Assembly: GCF_001509835.1 (NCBI RefSeq)
Contig: NZ_JXTJ01000012.1
Location: 124,001 to 188,000 of the forward strand
Direction of reading: 5' to 3'
Source: Allobosea sp. WAO
GTDB lineage: Bacteria > Pseudomonadota > Alphaproteobacteria > Rhizobiales > Beijerinckiaceae
DNA length: 64,000 nucleotides
Of the stretch, positions 7,640 to 15,206 are shown one piece after another. Within the stretch, counting starts at the first letter, position 1, and each line of letters opens with the position of its first letter. The notes beneath the pieces are model-generated. The model was not told the origin of the DNA. It saw nothing but the letters and a program-made list of their open reading frames with translations, and did not search any database. Made by a program: the position numbers and the translations under genes.

Positions 7640-8752
7640 ATGGCGGTTGCGACGGCGGCGAATGCGGGCACGAAGGGCGGACATGGCGCAGAGGAGCTGC
7701 CCTCGGTCACCGTCACCAGCTACAATCTCGAAATCCGCGATGGCGACGGCTTCATCGGCGACAAGGCGAGCCGGGGGGCCTTCATGGACCATCTCGCCGA
7801 ATTGCGCGGCCATCTCGCCGAGACGGGCGAGGACCCGCTCGGCGACACCGACGCGGCTCCGAGCAAGTCCGAGCTCGACGAACTGATCACCAACGGCGAG
7901 GCGCGCGAGGCGGCGCTGGTGCTCTCCGCGGTCGAGCGCTTCGCCCAGTCGCTGTCCTTCGTGATCCGCCGTTTTCTCCGGCAGAAGGCGTGGGCTCCGA
8001 TCGAGCGCATCGTCGTCGGCGGCGGCTTTCGCCAGAGCCGCGTCGGCGAGCTCGCCATCGCCCGGGCCGGGATCATCCTGCAATCGGAAGGGCATGCGAG
8101 CGAGCTGGTGCCGGTGCGCCACCATCCCGACGAGGCCGGTCTGGTCGGCAGCGCGCATCTCGCGCCGAAATGGATATTCGAGGCCTATGACAGCCTGGTC
8201 GCCGTCGATATCGGCGGCTCGAACATCCGCGCCGGGATCGTCGAGCTGCGCCAGGACAAGGCGCCCGACCTCGCCAAGGCGCGGGTCTGGAAATCCGAGC
8301 TCTGGCGCCATGCCGACGAGGAGCCGAGCCGCGAGGAGGCGGTGAAGAAACTCGGCAAGATGCTGCGCGAGCAGATCAGGCAAGCGCAGAAGGAGGGCTT
8401 GCGCGTCGCGCCGTTCATCGGCGTCGGCTGCCCCGGCTGGATCGAGGCTGATGGCGCGATCGACCGTGGCGCGCAGAACCTGCCGGGCAACTGGTCGAGC
8501 AGCCGCTTCAACTTGGTCGAGAGCATTCGCGAGATGGCGCCGGAGATCGGCGAGCACGAGACCGTGGTGGTGATGCACAACGATGCGGTGGTGCAGGGCC
8601 TCAGCGACATGCCGTTCATGCAGGATGTCGAGAACTGGGCCGTGCTGACCATCGGGACCGGCCTCGGCAATGCGAGCTACCGCAACCGGGAGAAGCCGAA
8701 AGGCAAGGACACGGACGAGAAGGAGAAGGCCGGCAAGGGCAAGAAGGACTGA
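7640..8752 (+). CDS. ROK-family-like protein with circularly permuted domain order
   Basis: 370 aa. Start at 7640, chosen for AGGGGAGCG just upstream. The ROK sugar-kinase motifs are present but in swapped order. Residues ~88-175 look like the usual C-terminal ROK segment (FAQSLSFVIRRFL, IERIVVGGGF at 121-130, DEAGLVGSAHL). Residues ~187-345 look like the usual N-terminal half: VAVDIGGSNIRAG (phosphate 1), GVGCPGWIEADGAID, the catalytic HNDA at 313-316 and TIGTGLGNA at 337-345. The zinc motif CxCGxxGCxE and the GEWGH-like histidine of ROK kinases are absent. The C-terminal tail is lysine-rich. Because the zinc site is missing, sugar-kinase activity is doubtful; it could be an atypical kinase or a sugar-sensing protein. 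Confidence 0.7.
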   Translation: MAVATAANAGTKGGHGAEELPSVTVTSYNLEIRDGDGFIGDKASRGAFMDHLAELRGHLAETGEDPLGDTDAAPSKSELDELITNGEAREAALVLSAVERFAQSLSFVIRRFLRQKAWAPIERIVVGGGFRQSRVGELAIARAGIILQSEGHASELVPVRHHPDEAGLVGSAHLAPKWIFEAYDSLVAVDIGGSNIRAGIVELRQDKAPDLAKARVWKSELWRHADEEPSREEAVKKLGKMLREQIRQAQKEGLRVAPFIGVGCPGWIEADGAIDRGAQNLPGNWSSSRFNLVESIREMAPEIGEHETVVVMHNDAVVQGLSDMPFMQDVENWAVLTIGTGLGNASYRNREKPKGKDTDEKEKAGKGKKD

Positions 8753-8828
8753 TCGCCATTCCAACCCCGGTTGCGGTCCCGGGTCTCGCTTCGGTCGCCC
8801 GCGATGACTTTGTCCTGTCGTTCCTTGC

Positions 8829-9821
8829 CTAGTCCCGCTTCGCCGGCAGCGCCCACATCAGGCCGCGCGTGATGATCGCCGGGAAGACGGTGAGGTGGTC
8901 CTCGCCGGGGATGATCTCGCTGGTCAGCGACAGGCCGGGATATTCGCGCGAGCGCAGCGCCTTCTCGAATTCCTGCATGTCGGCGATCATGTCGAGGTTG
9001 CGGCTGAAGCGCCGGTCGTTTGAGGCCTTGTTGATCGTCTCATAAGAGGCGATCGCCATCAGCACGTTCGCCTTCAGGTCCTTGTTGGCGTCGGCATAGG
9101 CCTTCTCGCGGGCGAACATCACCTTCTGGTCGAACCAGAGCGAGGGGCTGCCGAGGATGTAGTGCGAGAACATCTTCGGCTCGGTCAAAAGGATGTGGAC
9201 GCCGAACAGGCCGCCATAGGAATGGCCGGCATAGATGCTGCGTGTGGTGTCGGTGCGATAGGTCGCGGCGACGAAGGGCATCAACTCGTCGGCGAGGAAG
9301 CGGCGATACTCCTCCGCCTCGCCGAAGACCGGTGGGCGGCCGGATTCGTCCCGCGTCTTCTCGCCGTTCGGCGTCGGCGTGTAGTCGCGGCGCCGGCTGA
9401 ACTGCCTGGTATCGCCGACCGCATAGGAGAGGCCGACGAGGATGAACTCCTCCAGGCCTTGGGCGCGGTTGCCGACGCGCTGCGCGATGCTGCGGACCAG
9501 CGGAAAGGAATAGTCGCCATCACTGACGAACAGCACCGGGAAGCGCCGTCGCGGTGAGGAGTGGTAGGACGGCGGCAGGCTGACATAGATCTCGTAGTCG
9601 CGCTGCAGCGCCTTGGCGCGGATCGTCCTGACTTCGGTGTCCTTGAGGACGAAGGGGGCGGGGTTAGCAGCGGCAGCGGGCGGCACCGCAGCGCTGGCCG
9701 CAGCAGCATTCGTGGCGGCAGGGCTAGCCGCGGCGACCGGAGCCTGCGTTTCAGCGGCGGGCTGCGCGAGCGCAGCGGCGGCGCAGAACAGCATGGCGAG
9801 CAAGGCAGGCAGGCGTAGCAT
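8829..9821 (-). CDS. Secreted alpha/beta hydrolase, esterase-D/Fes-like
   Basis: 330 aa from ATG at 9821, which has GGAG 9 nt upstream; an in-frame ATG 9 nt earlier sits directly on the GGAG. Residues 1-20 form a signal peptide (LPALLAMLFCAAAALA), followed by an Ala/Pro-rich linker. The hydrolase domain has the oxyanion region FPVLFVSDGDY and the nucleophile elbow GHSYGG, and a late His in GEDHLTVFP gives the triad. The family includes esterase D, IroE and Fes-type enterobactin hydrolases and is often annotated as putative esterase. It lies just downstream of soxA on the same strand but in a different functional class, so linkage to sulfur oxidation is uncertain. Confidence 0.8.
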   Translation of the reverse strand: MLRLPALLAMLFCAAAALAQPAAETQAPVAAASPAATNAAAASAAVPPAAAANPAPFVLKDTEVRTIRAKALQRDYEIYVSLPPSYHSSPRRRFPVLFVSDGDYSFPLVRSIAQRVGNRAQGLEEFILVGLSYAVGDTRQFSRRRDYTPTPNGEKTRDESGRPPVFGEAEEYRRFLADELMPFVAATYRTDTTRSIYAGHSYGGLFGVHILLTEPKMFSHYILGSPSLWFDQKVMFAREKAYADANKDLKANVLMAIASYETINKASNDRRFSRNLDMIADMQEFEKALRSREYPGLSLTSEIIPGEDHLTVFPAIITRGLMWALPAKRD

Positions 9822-9895
9822 CCGCCGCATCTCCGACAGGAATGTGCCGGCATCGTGACGGCTTCGGTCCGCTCGGCCAAGCCGAGTCCAGTTGG

Positions 9896-10654
9896 TCAGC
9901 GCCGCAATCCCGGGCTCTCCAATGGCAGGCCTTTGGCGCGCGCGGCGAGATAGAGTTCCAGCGCGAGATATTCCGGGGCGCCATAGTCGAATTGCGTCGC
10001 CCGGACGCCGAGCGAGCAGGCGCGCAGACGCCGGTGCAGCGAGCCGACCTCGTTCCATTCGAGGCGGTAGGCGGGGTAGCCGGTGCCGACGCCATGGCTG
10101 ATCGTGTCGCCGCGTAGTTTTTCGCCGACAAGATCGTCATGGCATTGCCGGCAGGAGAGGTTGAGCTGGCCTTGCCGGCGCTCATAGACGGCCTTTCCGG
10201 CATCGAGATAGGGTTTCGCCGCGCCATCGGTCGTCACGCTCATCGGCAGCCCGCGCGAGAGCGAGGCGAGATAGGCGGTGAGGCCGAGCAGCTCGGGACT
10301 CTCATAGCCGAAGGCCGGCTGCCTCTGGCGCTGCGTCCGGCACTGCTCGATGCGGCCCTCGAGATTGATCAGCTTGCCGCTTCCGGCATCGACCTGCGGA
10401 TAGCGGGTCGCGGCGCCCTTCAGGCTTCGCTCCGGATCGGCATGGCAGGTGATGCAGGCCGGTGCTTCACCGCTGCGCCGGCTGAACAGCTCCTCGCCTT
10501 GCTCGACCCAGAGGAAGCCGGGATTGCGGGCCTCGTCGGATTGCTGGCGGCGCATCTCCGGCGAGAGGAAAGCGCTGCCCGGCCTGATCTCCTGGGCTGT
10601 GGCCACAGTGGTCGCAAGCGACAGGCCGATGAACAGGGCCGCGCGTGTCGTCAC
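9896..10654 (-). CDS. soxA: Sulfur oxidation diheme cytochrome c SoxA
   Basis: 252 aa starting at GTG 10654. It has a signal peptide (about 1-20, ending TATAQ), then two c-type heme sites, CITCH (67-71) and CRQCH (168-172). The conserved ACSLGV near residue 213 supplies the Cys that acts as cysteine-persulfide heme ligand in SoxA. With SoxX it forms the periplasmic enzyme that couples thiosulfate to the carrier SoxYZ. It is the last sox gene of soxX-soxY-soxZ-soxA, 7 nt after soxZ. Family assignment is firm; the substrate in this strain is inferred. Confidence 0.93.
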   Translation of the reverse strand: MTTRAALFIGLSLATTVATAQEIRPGSAFLSPEMRRQQSDEARNPGFLWVEQGEELFSRRSGEAPACITCHADPERSLKGAATRYPQVDAGSGKLINLEGRIEQCRTQRQRQPAFGYESPELLGLTAYLASLSRGLPMSVTTDGAAKPYLDAGKAVYERRQGQLNLSCRQCHDDLVGEKLRGDTISHGVGTGYPAYRLEWNEVGSLHRRLRACSLGVRATQFDYGAPEYLALELYLAARAKGLPLESPGLRR

Positions 10655-10661
10655 TGGCGGC

Positions 10662-10988
10662 TCACGTCACGACGAGGCGCGCGGTGCGGGTGAAGACCGC
10701 CCCGCCATCCTCGCGCCATTCGAAGACGAGGTCGCCGGTCTCGACGGCGCGGGTGGTGAAGCTGACGAAGGGGTTGGCAGAGATACCGGTGTGCATGTCG
10801 AAGCGGAAGACCGGTTCGCCGGCATAGGTCACGGTCAGGCGGTTGAGGATCTTGCGCGGCACGATGCGGCCTTCCGCATCGACCTGGCCGCCGCGATCCA
10901 TGGGATGGCGGACGAGCACCCGGATCTCGACGATTTCGCCGGCCTTGGCCTCGGCAGGCATGGTGATGCGGGCATTGAAATTCGCCAT
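10662..10988 (-). CDS. soxZ: Thiosulfate carrier complex subunit SoxZ
   Basis: 108 aa, full length for SoxZ. The Ig-like fold motifs are clear: EIVEIRVLVRHPMDRG near the N-terminus, VPRKILNRLTVTYAGEPVF, ISANPFVSF and a C-terminal FTRTARL. SoxZ has no signal peptide and is exported bound to Tat-dependent SoxY. The gene is separated by 4 nt from soxY and 7 nt from soxA, indicating one transcript. Confidence 0.93.
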   Translation of the reverse strand: MANFNARITMPAEAKAGEIVEIRVLVRHPMDRGGQVDAEGRIVPRKILNRLTVTYAGEPVFRFDMHTGISANPFVSFTTRAVETGDLVFEWREDGGAVFTRTARLVVT

Positions 10989-10992
10989 GAAG

Positions 10993-11487
10993 TCAGCCTC
11001 CGTCGATGCAGGCGCTGAGCGTCACGACGATATCGGCATCGGCCATGAAATAGCTGCCGTTGCTCAACGCCGCGACGACCGCGACCTTCTGCGAGGTCGC
11101 GAGACGAAGGGTCGCCGATATCCGGGCGCGGCCACTCCGCGGTGAGAGGTGGAAGCGCGCCACGTTGGGATAAGGGTTCTTCTCGGCGATGACATGGATC
11201 CAGCGGACATGGTCCGCTTCCGTCATCGGGCTGTCGATGCCGATCGCGACATCGACCGAATTGCCGTTCTCGACCAGTTGCGGGATGTCGAAGACGATGC
11301 CGCCGCGCATCGGCGTCGCGCCTTCGGTGACCCGGGCGATCAGCTCGGCCAGCGGCGTCTGGGTCGCCGACCGGGCCGCGTCCGGGAGGGCGGCGAGCGC
11401 GAGGCCCGCCGAACCGGCGGCGAGCAGCTGGCGGCGCGAGGGCTCGCGCTCAGGGCGTGCGCAGGCGCGCGAGATAGGCGACGACAT
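10993..11487 (-). CDS. soxY: Thiosulfate carrier SoxY with atypical C-terminus
   Basis: 164 aa from ATG at 11487, with CAGGAG and GAGG upstream; it overlaps the end of soxX by 38 bp. A Tat signal (PSRRQLLAAGSAGLALAAL) precedes the SoxY domain (FDIPQLVENGNSVDVAIGID, WIHVIAEKNPYPNVARFHL). In characterised SoxY the swinging-arm C-terminus is GGCGG, with the Cys carrying the sulfur intermediate. Here the protein ends SACIDGG, keeping a Cys four residues before the end but not the first two glycines. It may therefore be a variant carrier or have altered partner specificity. Confidence 0.88.
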   Translation of the reverse strand: MSSPISRACARPEREPSRRQLLAAGSAGLALAALPDAARSATQTPLAELIARVTEGATPMRGGIVFDIPQLVENGNSVDVAIGIDSPMTEADHVRWIHVIAEKNPYPNVARFHLSPRSGRARISATLRLATSQKVAVVAALSNGSYFMADADIVVTLSACIDGG

Positions 11488-11881
11488 CCTCGATCTCCTG
11501 AGCGTTGAGGGCCGGCAGACCGCGAAATTGCGGGGCAACGTCTCGCAATCCTTCGGTGCGGAAATAGGGCGGCATCACGGTTTCCGGGTTGAGCAGGCTG
11601 GCGTCGACCAGCCGCAGCCGCAACTGGCCGTCATCGAGCCTGGCGCCGACGTCGGCGAGCGGCGGGCCTATCGTCCCCTGGAAGGGCTCGTCCGGCTCCG
11701 GTACCCGGTGGCAAATCAGGCAGTTGCCGCGCGTACGATCGAGCACTACCGCCCGGCCGCGCTGCGCGTCGCCGGACAGGCCGGCGAGCGGGGCGGGAAT
11801 GGCGTCGCCAGCGATCGCGTAGGGCTCGAGCGCGACAGCTGGCCGAGCGCTCGTTCCGCACGCGAGAACGACCGCCGTCAC
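11450..11881 (-). CDS. soxX: Sulfur oxidation monoheme cytochrome c SoxX
   Basis: About 143 aa if started at GTG 11881. The frame remains open to GTG 11995, so a longer N-terminus is possible. The hydrophobic region TAVVLACGTSARPAVA is the putative signal peptide. The heme site CLICH follows RTRGN, and IGPPLADVGARLD plus the PPYF motif with its Met (TVMPPYFRTEG) match the SoxX family. It partners SoxA. It is first in the sox gene order here, with soxY starting inside its 3' end. No soxB or soxCD is present nearby. Confidence 0.85.
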   Translation of the reverse strand: MTAVVLACGTSARPAVALEPYAIAGDAIPAPLAGLSGDAQRGRAVVLDRTRGNCLICHRVPEPDEPFQGTIGPPLADVGARLDDGQLRLRLVDASLLNPETVMPPYFRTEGLRDVAPQFRGLPALNAQEIEDVVAYLARLRTP

Positions 11882-12011
11882 TTCGGCCGCCGCGCAGCAG
11901 AGGGCCTGAATCCATCGTAGGGCGCAGTTTCCGACGATGGATTTCGGAGCAGGGCGGTTTTGCCGCCCGTCCGGAATGACGTCTCCGCTTCTCACGCTCC
12001 TGCGCCTGACC

Positions 12012-14201
12012 TCACGCCTTGCGCAGATCGGCGTTGCGGAGCGGCATGGACCGCACGCGCTTGCCGGTGGCGGCGAAGATCGCGTTGAGGACGGCCGGCG
12101 CCGCGACGGCGATGGTCGGCTCGCCGACGCCGCCCCAGAAGCCGCCGGAGGGCACGATCACCGTCTCGACCGCGGGCATGTCCTCCAGCCGCATCACTGG
12201 GTAGCTGTCGAAATTCTCCTCGACGATGCGCCCGTCCTTGACGGTGCATTCGCCGAACAGCGCGGCGGAGAGGCCGTAGACGAAGGAGCCCTCGACCTGG
12301 CGTTCGATCTGCGCCGGGTTGACGGCATGGCCCGGATCGGTCGCGGCAGTGATCTTGTGGACCTTGAGCTTGCCCTCGGGGCTGACCGAGACCTCGGCGA
12401 CCGCGGCGACATAGGAGCCGAAGCCCATGGTCTGGCAGATGCCGCGATAGACGCCGTCGGGCGCCTTGCTGCCCCAGCCGGCCTTTTCAGCGACGGAATT
12501 GAGCACGGCAAGGTGCTTGGGGTGGTTCTTCATCAGCGCGCGGCGGAATTCGAGCGGGTCCTTGCCGGTGGCATGGGCGAGCTCGTCGATGAAGCATTCG
12601 AGATAGATCGTGTTCTGGTTGAGGTTGACCCCGCGCCAGAAGCCCGGCGGGACATGCGGGTTGCGCATGGCGTGGTCGATCAGCAGGTTCGGGATGGTGT
12701 AGCCGATCGAGGCCTCCGGCCCGGGCGGGTTGAGGCCCTGGAAGACGGCCGGATCGCGGCCATTCTGGATGTTCTGCGGGAAGATGCCGGCGACGATCGA
12801 CTGGCCGGAGATGCGCATGTGCAGGCCGGTGAGGTTGCCGTCCTTGTCGAGCGCGCCGGTGAGCTTGCACTGGGTCACCGGGTGGAAGCGGCCATGCAGC
12901 ATGTCCTCCTCGCGCGACCAGATCAGCTTCACCGGCGTGCCGGGAATCTGCTTGGCGATGGCGACGACCTGCCGGACCCAGTCGTGCACCGCGCCGCGCC
13001 GACCGAAGCCGCCGCCGAGGTCGATCTTGTAGGCCTCGCATTTCGCCAGCGGCAGGCCGGAGGCCTCGGCAGTCGCGGCGAGCGCCGCCTCGCCGTTCTG
13101 GGTCGGCGTCCAGACCTCGCAGCGCTCAGGCGTATAGAGCGCGGTCGCGTTCATCACCTCCATGCAGGCATGGTTCTGGAACGGGTAGGAATAGACCTGC
13201 TCGATCGTCCTTGCCGCACCGGCGATCGCCGCCTTGACGTCGCCGACCTGGTTGCCGACGGCGGCCTGCGGCGCATCGAGCCCCTCCTTCAGCCAGGCGG
13301 CGATGCTTTCGCTCGAGACCTTGGCGTGCTCGCCCTCGTCCCAGACGATGGGCAGTGCGTCGAGCGCCGTCTTGGCCCGCCACCAGGTATCGGCGACGAC
13401 CGCAACGGCGCTGTCGCCGACCGGCAGGACATGCTTCACGCCGGGCATGTCCTTGATCTTGGCAGCGTCGAAGCTCTTCACCTTGCCGCCGAAGACCGGG
13501 CAGTCCTTGATCGCGGCGTTGAGCATTCCCGGCAGCTTGAAGTCCATGCCGTAGATCTTCTTGCCGTTGGTCTTGTCGGCCGTGTCGAGCCGCTTCAGTG
13601 GCTTGCCGGCGATGGTCCATTCCTTCGGATCCTTCAGCGGCACCTCGGTCGGCGGCGAGAGCTTGGCGGCGGCGGCTGCGACTTCGCCATAGCGCAGCGA
13701 GCGGCCGGACGCCTTGTGGGTGATCACGCCCTTGCTGACGCTGCATTCGGCGGCCGGCACCTTCCATTCGCCGGCGGCGGCCTGGACGAGCATGATCCGG
13801 GCGGCCGCGCCGCCCTTGCGGACATAGTCATGGGATTCGCGGATGCCGCGGCTGCCGCCGGTCGAGAAATTGCCCCAGACGCGGTTGCGGGCGAGGTTCT
13901 GGCCGGGCGTCGGATATTCGGTCGTGACCTTGGCCCAATCGCATTCCAGCTCCTCGGCGACGAGCTGGGCGAGGCCGGTGAGCGTGCCCTGGCCCATTTC
14001 GGAGCGAGCGATGCGGATCACCACCTTGTCGTCGGGCTGGACGACGACCCAGGCGTTGATCTCGGGCGTCGCGCCCTGGGCCTTGGCCTCGTCGGTGAAG
14101 GGCACGGAAAAGCCGAAGGTGAAGGCACCGGCAGCGGCGGCCGACCCGGCGAGCAGGCTGCGGCGGGAGAGCTTCATCTCGACGGCAGAGGCGGATGTCA
14201 T
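12012..14201 (-). CDS. Xanthine dehydrogenase-family molybdopterin-binding subunit (IorB-like)
   Basis: 729 aa from ATG at 14201, with GGAGG 5 nt upstream. A twin-arginine signal (KLSRRSLLAGSAAAAGAF) begins the protein, so the enzyme is periplasmic. The body matches the isoquinoline 1-oxidoreductase beta-subunit group of molybdenum hydroxylases: VIRIARSEMGQGTLTGLAQ, DLGGGFGRRGAVHD and the C-terminal GGFWGGVGEPTI. These enzymes hydroxylate N-heterocycles or oxidise aldehydes and pass electrons to cytochrome c. The (2Fe-2S) subunit gene lies directly upstream; no diheme cytochrome subunit is adjacent. Real substrate unknown. Confidence 0.88.
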   Translation of the reverse strand: MTSASAVEMKLSRRSLLAGSAAAAGAFTFGFSVPFTDEAKAQGATPEINAWVVVQPDDKVVIRIARSEMGQGTLTGLAQLVAEELECDWAKVTTEYPTPGQNLARNRVWGNFSTGGSRGIRESHDYVRKGGAAARIMLVQAAAGEWKVPAAECSVSKGVITHKASGRSLRYGEVAAAAAKLSPPTEVPLKDPKEWTIAGKPLKRLDTADKTNGKKIYGMDFKLPGMLNAAIKDCPVFGGKVKSFDAAKIKDMPGVKHVLPVGDSAVAVVADTWWRAKTALDALPIVWDEGEHAKVSSESIAAWLKEGLDAPQAAVGNQVGDVKAAIAGAARTIEQVYSYPFQNHACMEVMNATALYTPERCEVWTPTQNGEAALAATAEASGLPLAKCEAYKIDLGGGFGRRGAVHDWVRQVVAIAKQIPGTPVKLIWSREEDMLHGRFHPVTQCKLTGALDKDGNLTGLHMRISGQSIVAGIFPQNIQNGRDPAVFQGLNPPGPEASIGYTIPNLLIDHAMRNPHVPPGFWRGVNLNQNTIYLECFIDELAHATGKDPLEFRRALMKNHPKHLAVLNSVAEKAGWGSKAPDGVYRGICQTMGFGSYVAAVAEVSVSPEGKLKVHKITAATDPGHAVNPAQIERQVEGSFVYGLSAALFGECTVKDGRIVEENFDSYPVMRLEDMPAVETVIVPSGGFWGGVGEPTIAVAAPAVLNAIFAATGKRVRSMPLRNADLRKA

Positions 14202-14292
14202 GGCGTCCTCCAGGTTCTGGTCGGCGCGGGCGAGGTGAGCAGCCATTCGGCGGATCGCGATCGAGCCCGGCGCTGTGAAGGGGAAAGAGGGG

Positions 14293-14760
14293 TCAGCCGC
14301 GGCCGAGCTCGCCGCCGGCGGCGACCTGCTTGATGGCGGCCTTGACGCGGTTGTAGGTGCCGCAGCGGCAGATATTGGTCATCTCGGCGGCGATGTCGGC
14401 ATCGCTCGGCTTGGGATTGGCCTGCAGCATGGCGGCAGCGGCCATGATCATGCCGCTCTGGCAGAAGCCGCATTGCGGCACGTCATGCTCGATCCAGGCC
14501 TTCTGCAGCGGGTGGTTGCCGTCGGCCGACAGCCCCTCGATGGTGACGATCTTCTGCTCGGCGGTCATGGCGCTGACCGGCATGGCGCAGGAGCGCGTGG
14601 CGACACCGTCGATATGCACGGTGCAGGCGCCGCATTGGGCGACACCGCAGCCATATTTCGTGCCGGTCAGTCCGATCTGTTCGCGAATGACCCAGAGCAG
14701 CGGCGTGTCGCCGTCGACCTCCACATCGATCATCTTGCCATTGATGTTGAGCTTAGCCAT
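14293..14760 (-). CDS. (2Fe-2S)-binding subunit of molybdenum hydroxylase (IorA-like)
   Basis: 155 aa with GGGAGG upstream of the start. The N-terminal plant-type ferredoxin domain has YGCGVAQCGACTVHIDG plus a downstream Cys. The C-terminal helical domain carries the second cluster, CGFCQSGM and ICRCGTY. It has no signal peptide and is presumably co-exported with the Tat-directed large subunit encoded 91 bp downstream. Together they form a two-subunit hydroxylase lacking a FAD subunit. Confidence 0.92.
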   Translation of the reverse strand: MAKLNINGKMIDVEVDGDTPLLWVIREQIGLTGTKYGCGVAQCGACTVHIDGVATRSCAMPVSAMTAEQKIVTIEGLSADGNHPLQKAWIEHDVPQCGFCQSGMIMAAAAMLQANPKPSDADIAAEMTNICRCGTYNRVKAAIKQVAAGGELGRG

Positions 14761-15206
14761 CGCAAACCTCCCGGTTTCGATTCCAGAGCTGGCGAGAGAG
14801 CCAGCGCGCCTCGCCGTTCGGTCGCCCGGCCGCTGCAGGGCCGGATTTATATTGGTCGAAATACAAACTCAGTTGGGGAGGGAGCACCAGTACCCCTGCG
14901 GCATGGCGGCGATCACGGTCTCGCGGGGACGTCGACGCGCCGCGGCCAGGCGGCGAGGCCACCGCAAATCGCGCCGGTGACGGGGTTCCGCCATCATCCT
15001 GTCCGGTTTCTTGCCGAAAAGGCGCGGCACGACCGCAGCCACCCGGCTCGCTTTCACGGGAATGTGATGCCTTTATCCGAACCTCACCAGCCGGCGCGGC
15101 TCTGCCGCGAAGCCGGCCCGCAGCCGCTTTTCTCTGCCATGCTTGATTTCGCCGCGCGGCGGTGGCGAGGCTGCGCAGGGACGCGAATCAGCCCGGCGAG
15201 AACGGA
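14761..15206. other. Divergent intergenic region, iorA-like / MscS-like
   Basis: 446 bases with no credible gene; short frames on both strands lack protein character. An AT-rich patch around 14845-14872 (TTTATATTGG, AAATACAAACTC) is the likely promoter zone of the leftward molybdenum-hydroxylase genes. No clear operator or terminator hairpin was seen. Confidence 0.45.

Noticed and set aside
11952..11968. GGGCGG-TTTTG-CCGCCC hairpin as terminator of the molybdenum hydroxylase operon
   Set aside because: Only 6-bp arms and no U-tract on the relevant strand; kept only as a hint that soxX starts downstream at 11881.
11937..14333. Long rightward open frame (about 800 codons) opposite the molybdenum hydroxylase gene
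   Set aside because: Antisense shadow of a gene with clear motifs and ribosome site; its product is Asp/Arg/Gly-rich with no domain.
14869..15057. 62-codon leftward frame in the iorA/MscS gap
   Set aside because: Arg-rich, no good ribosome site, no recognisable feature.
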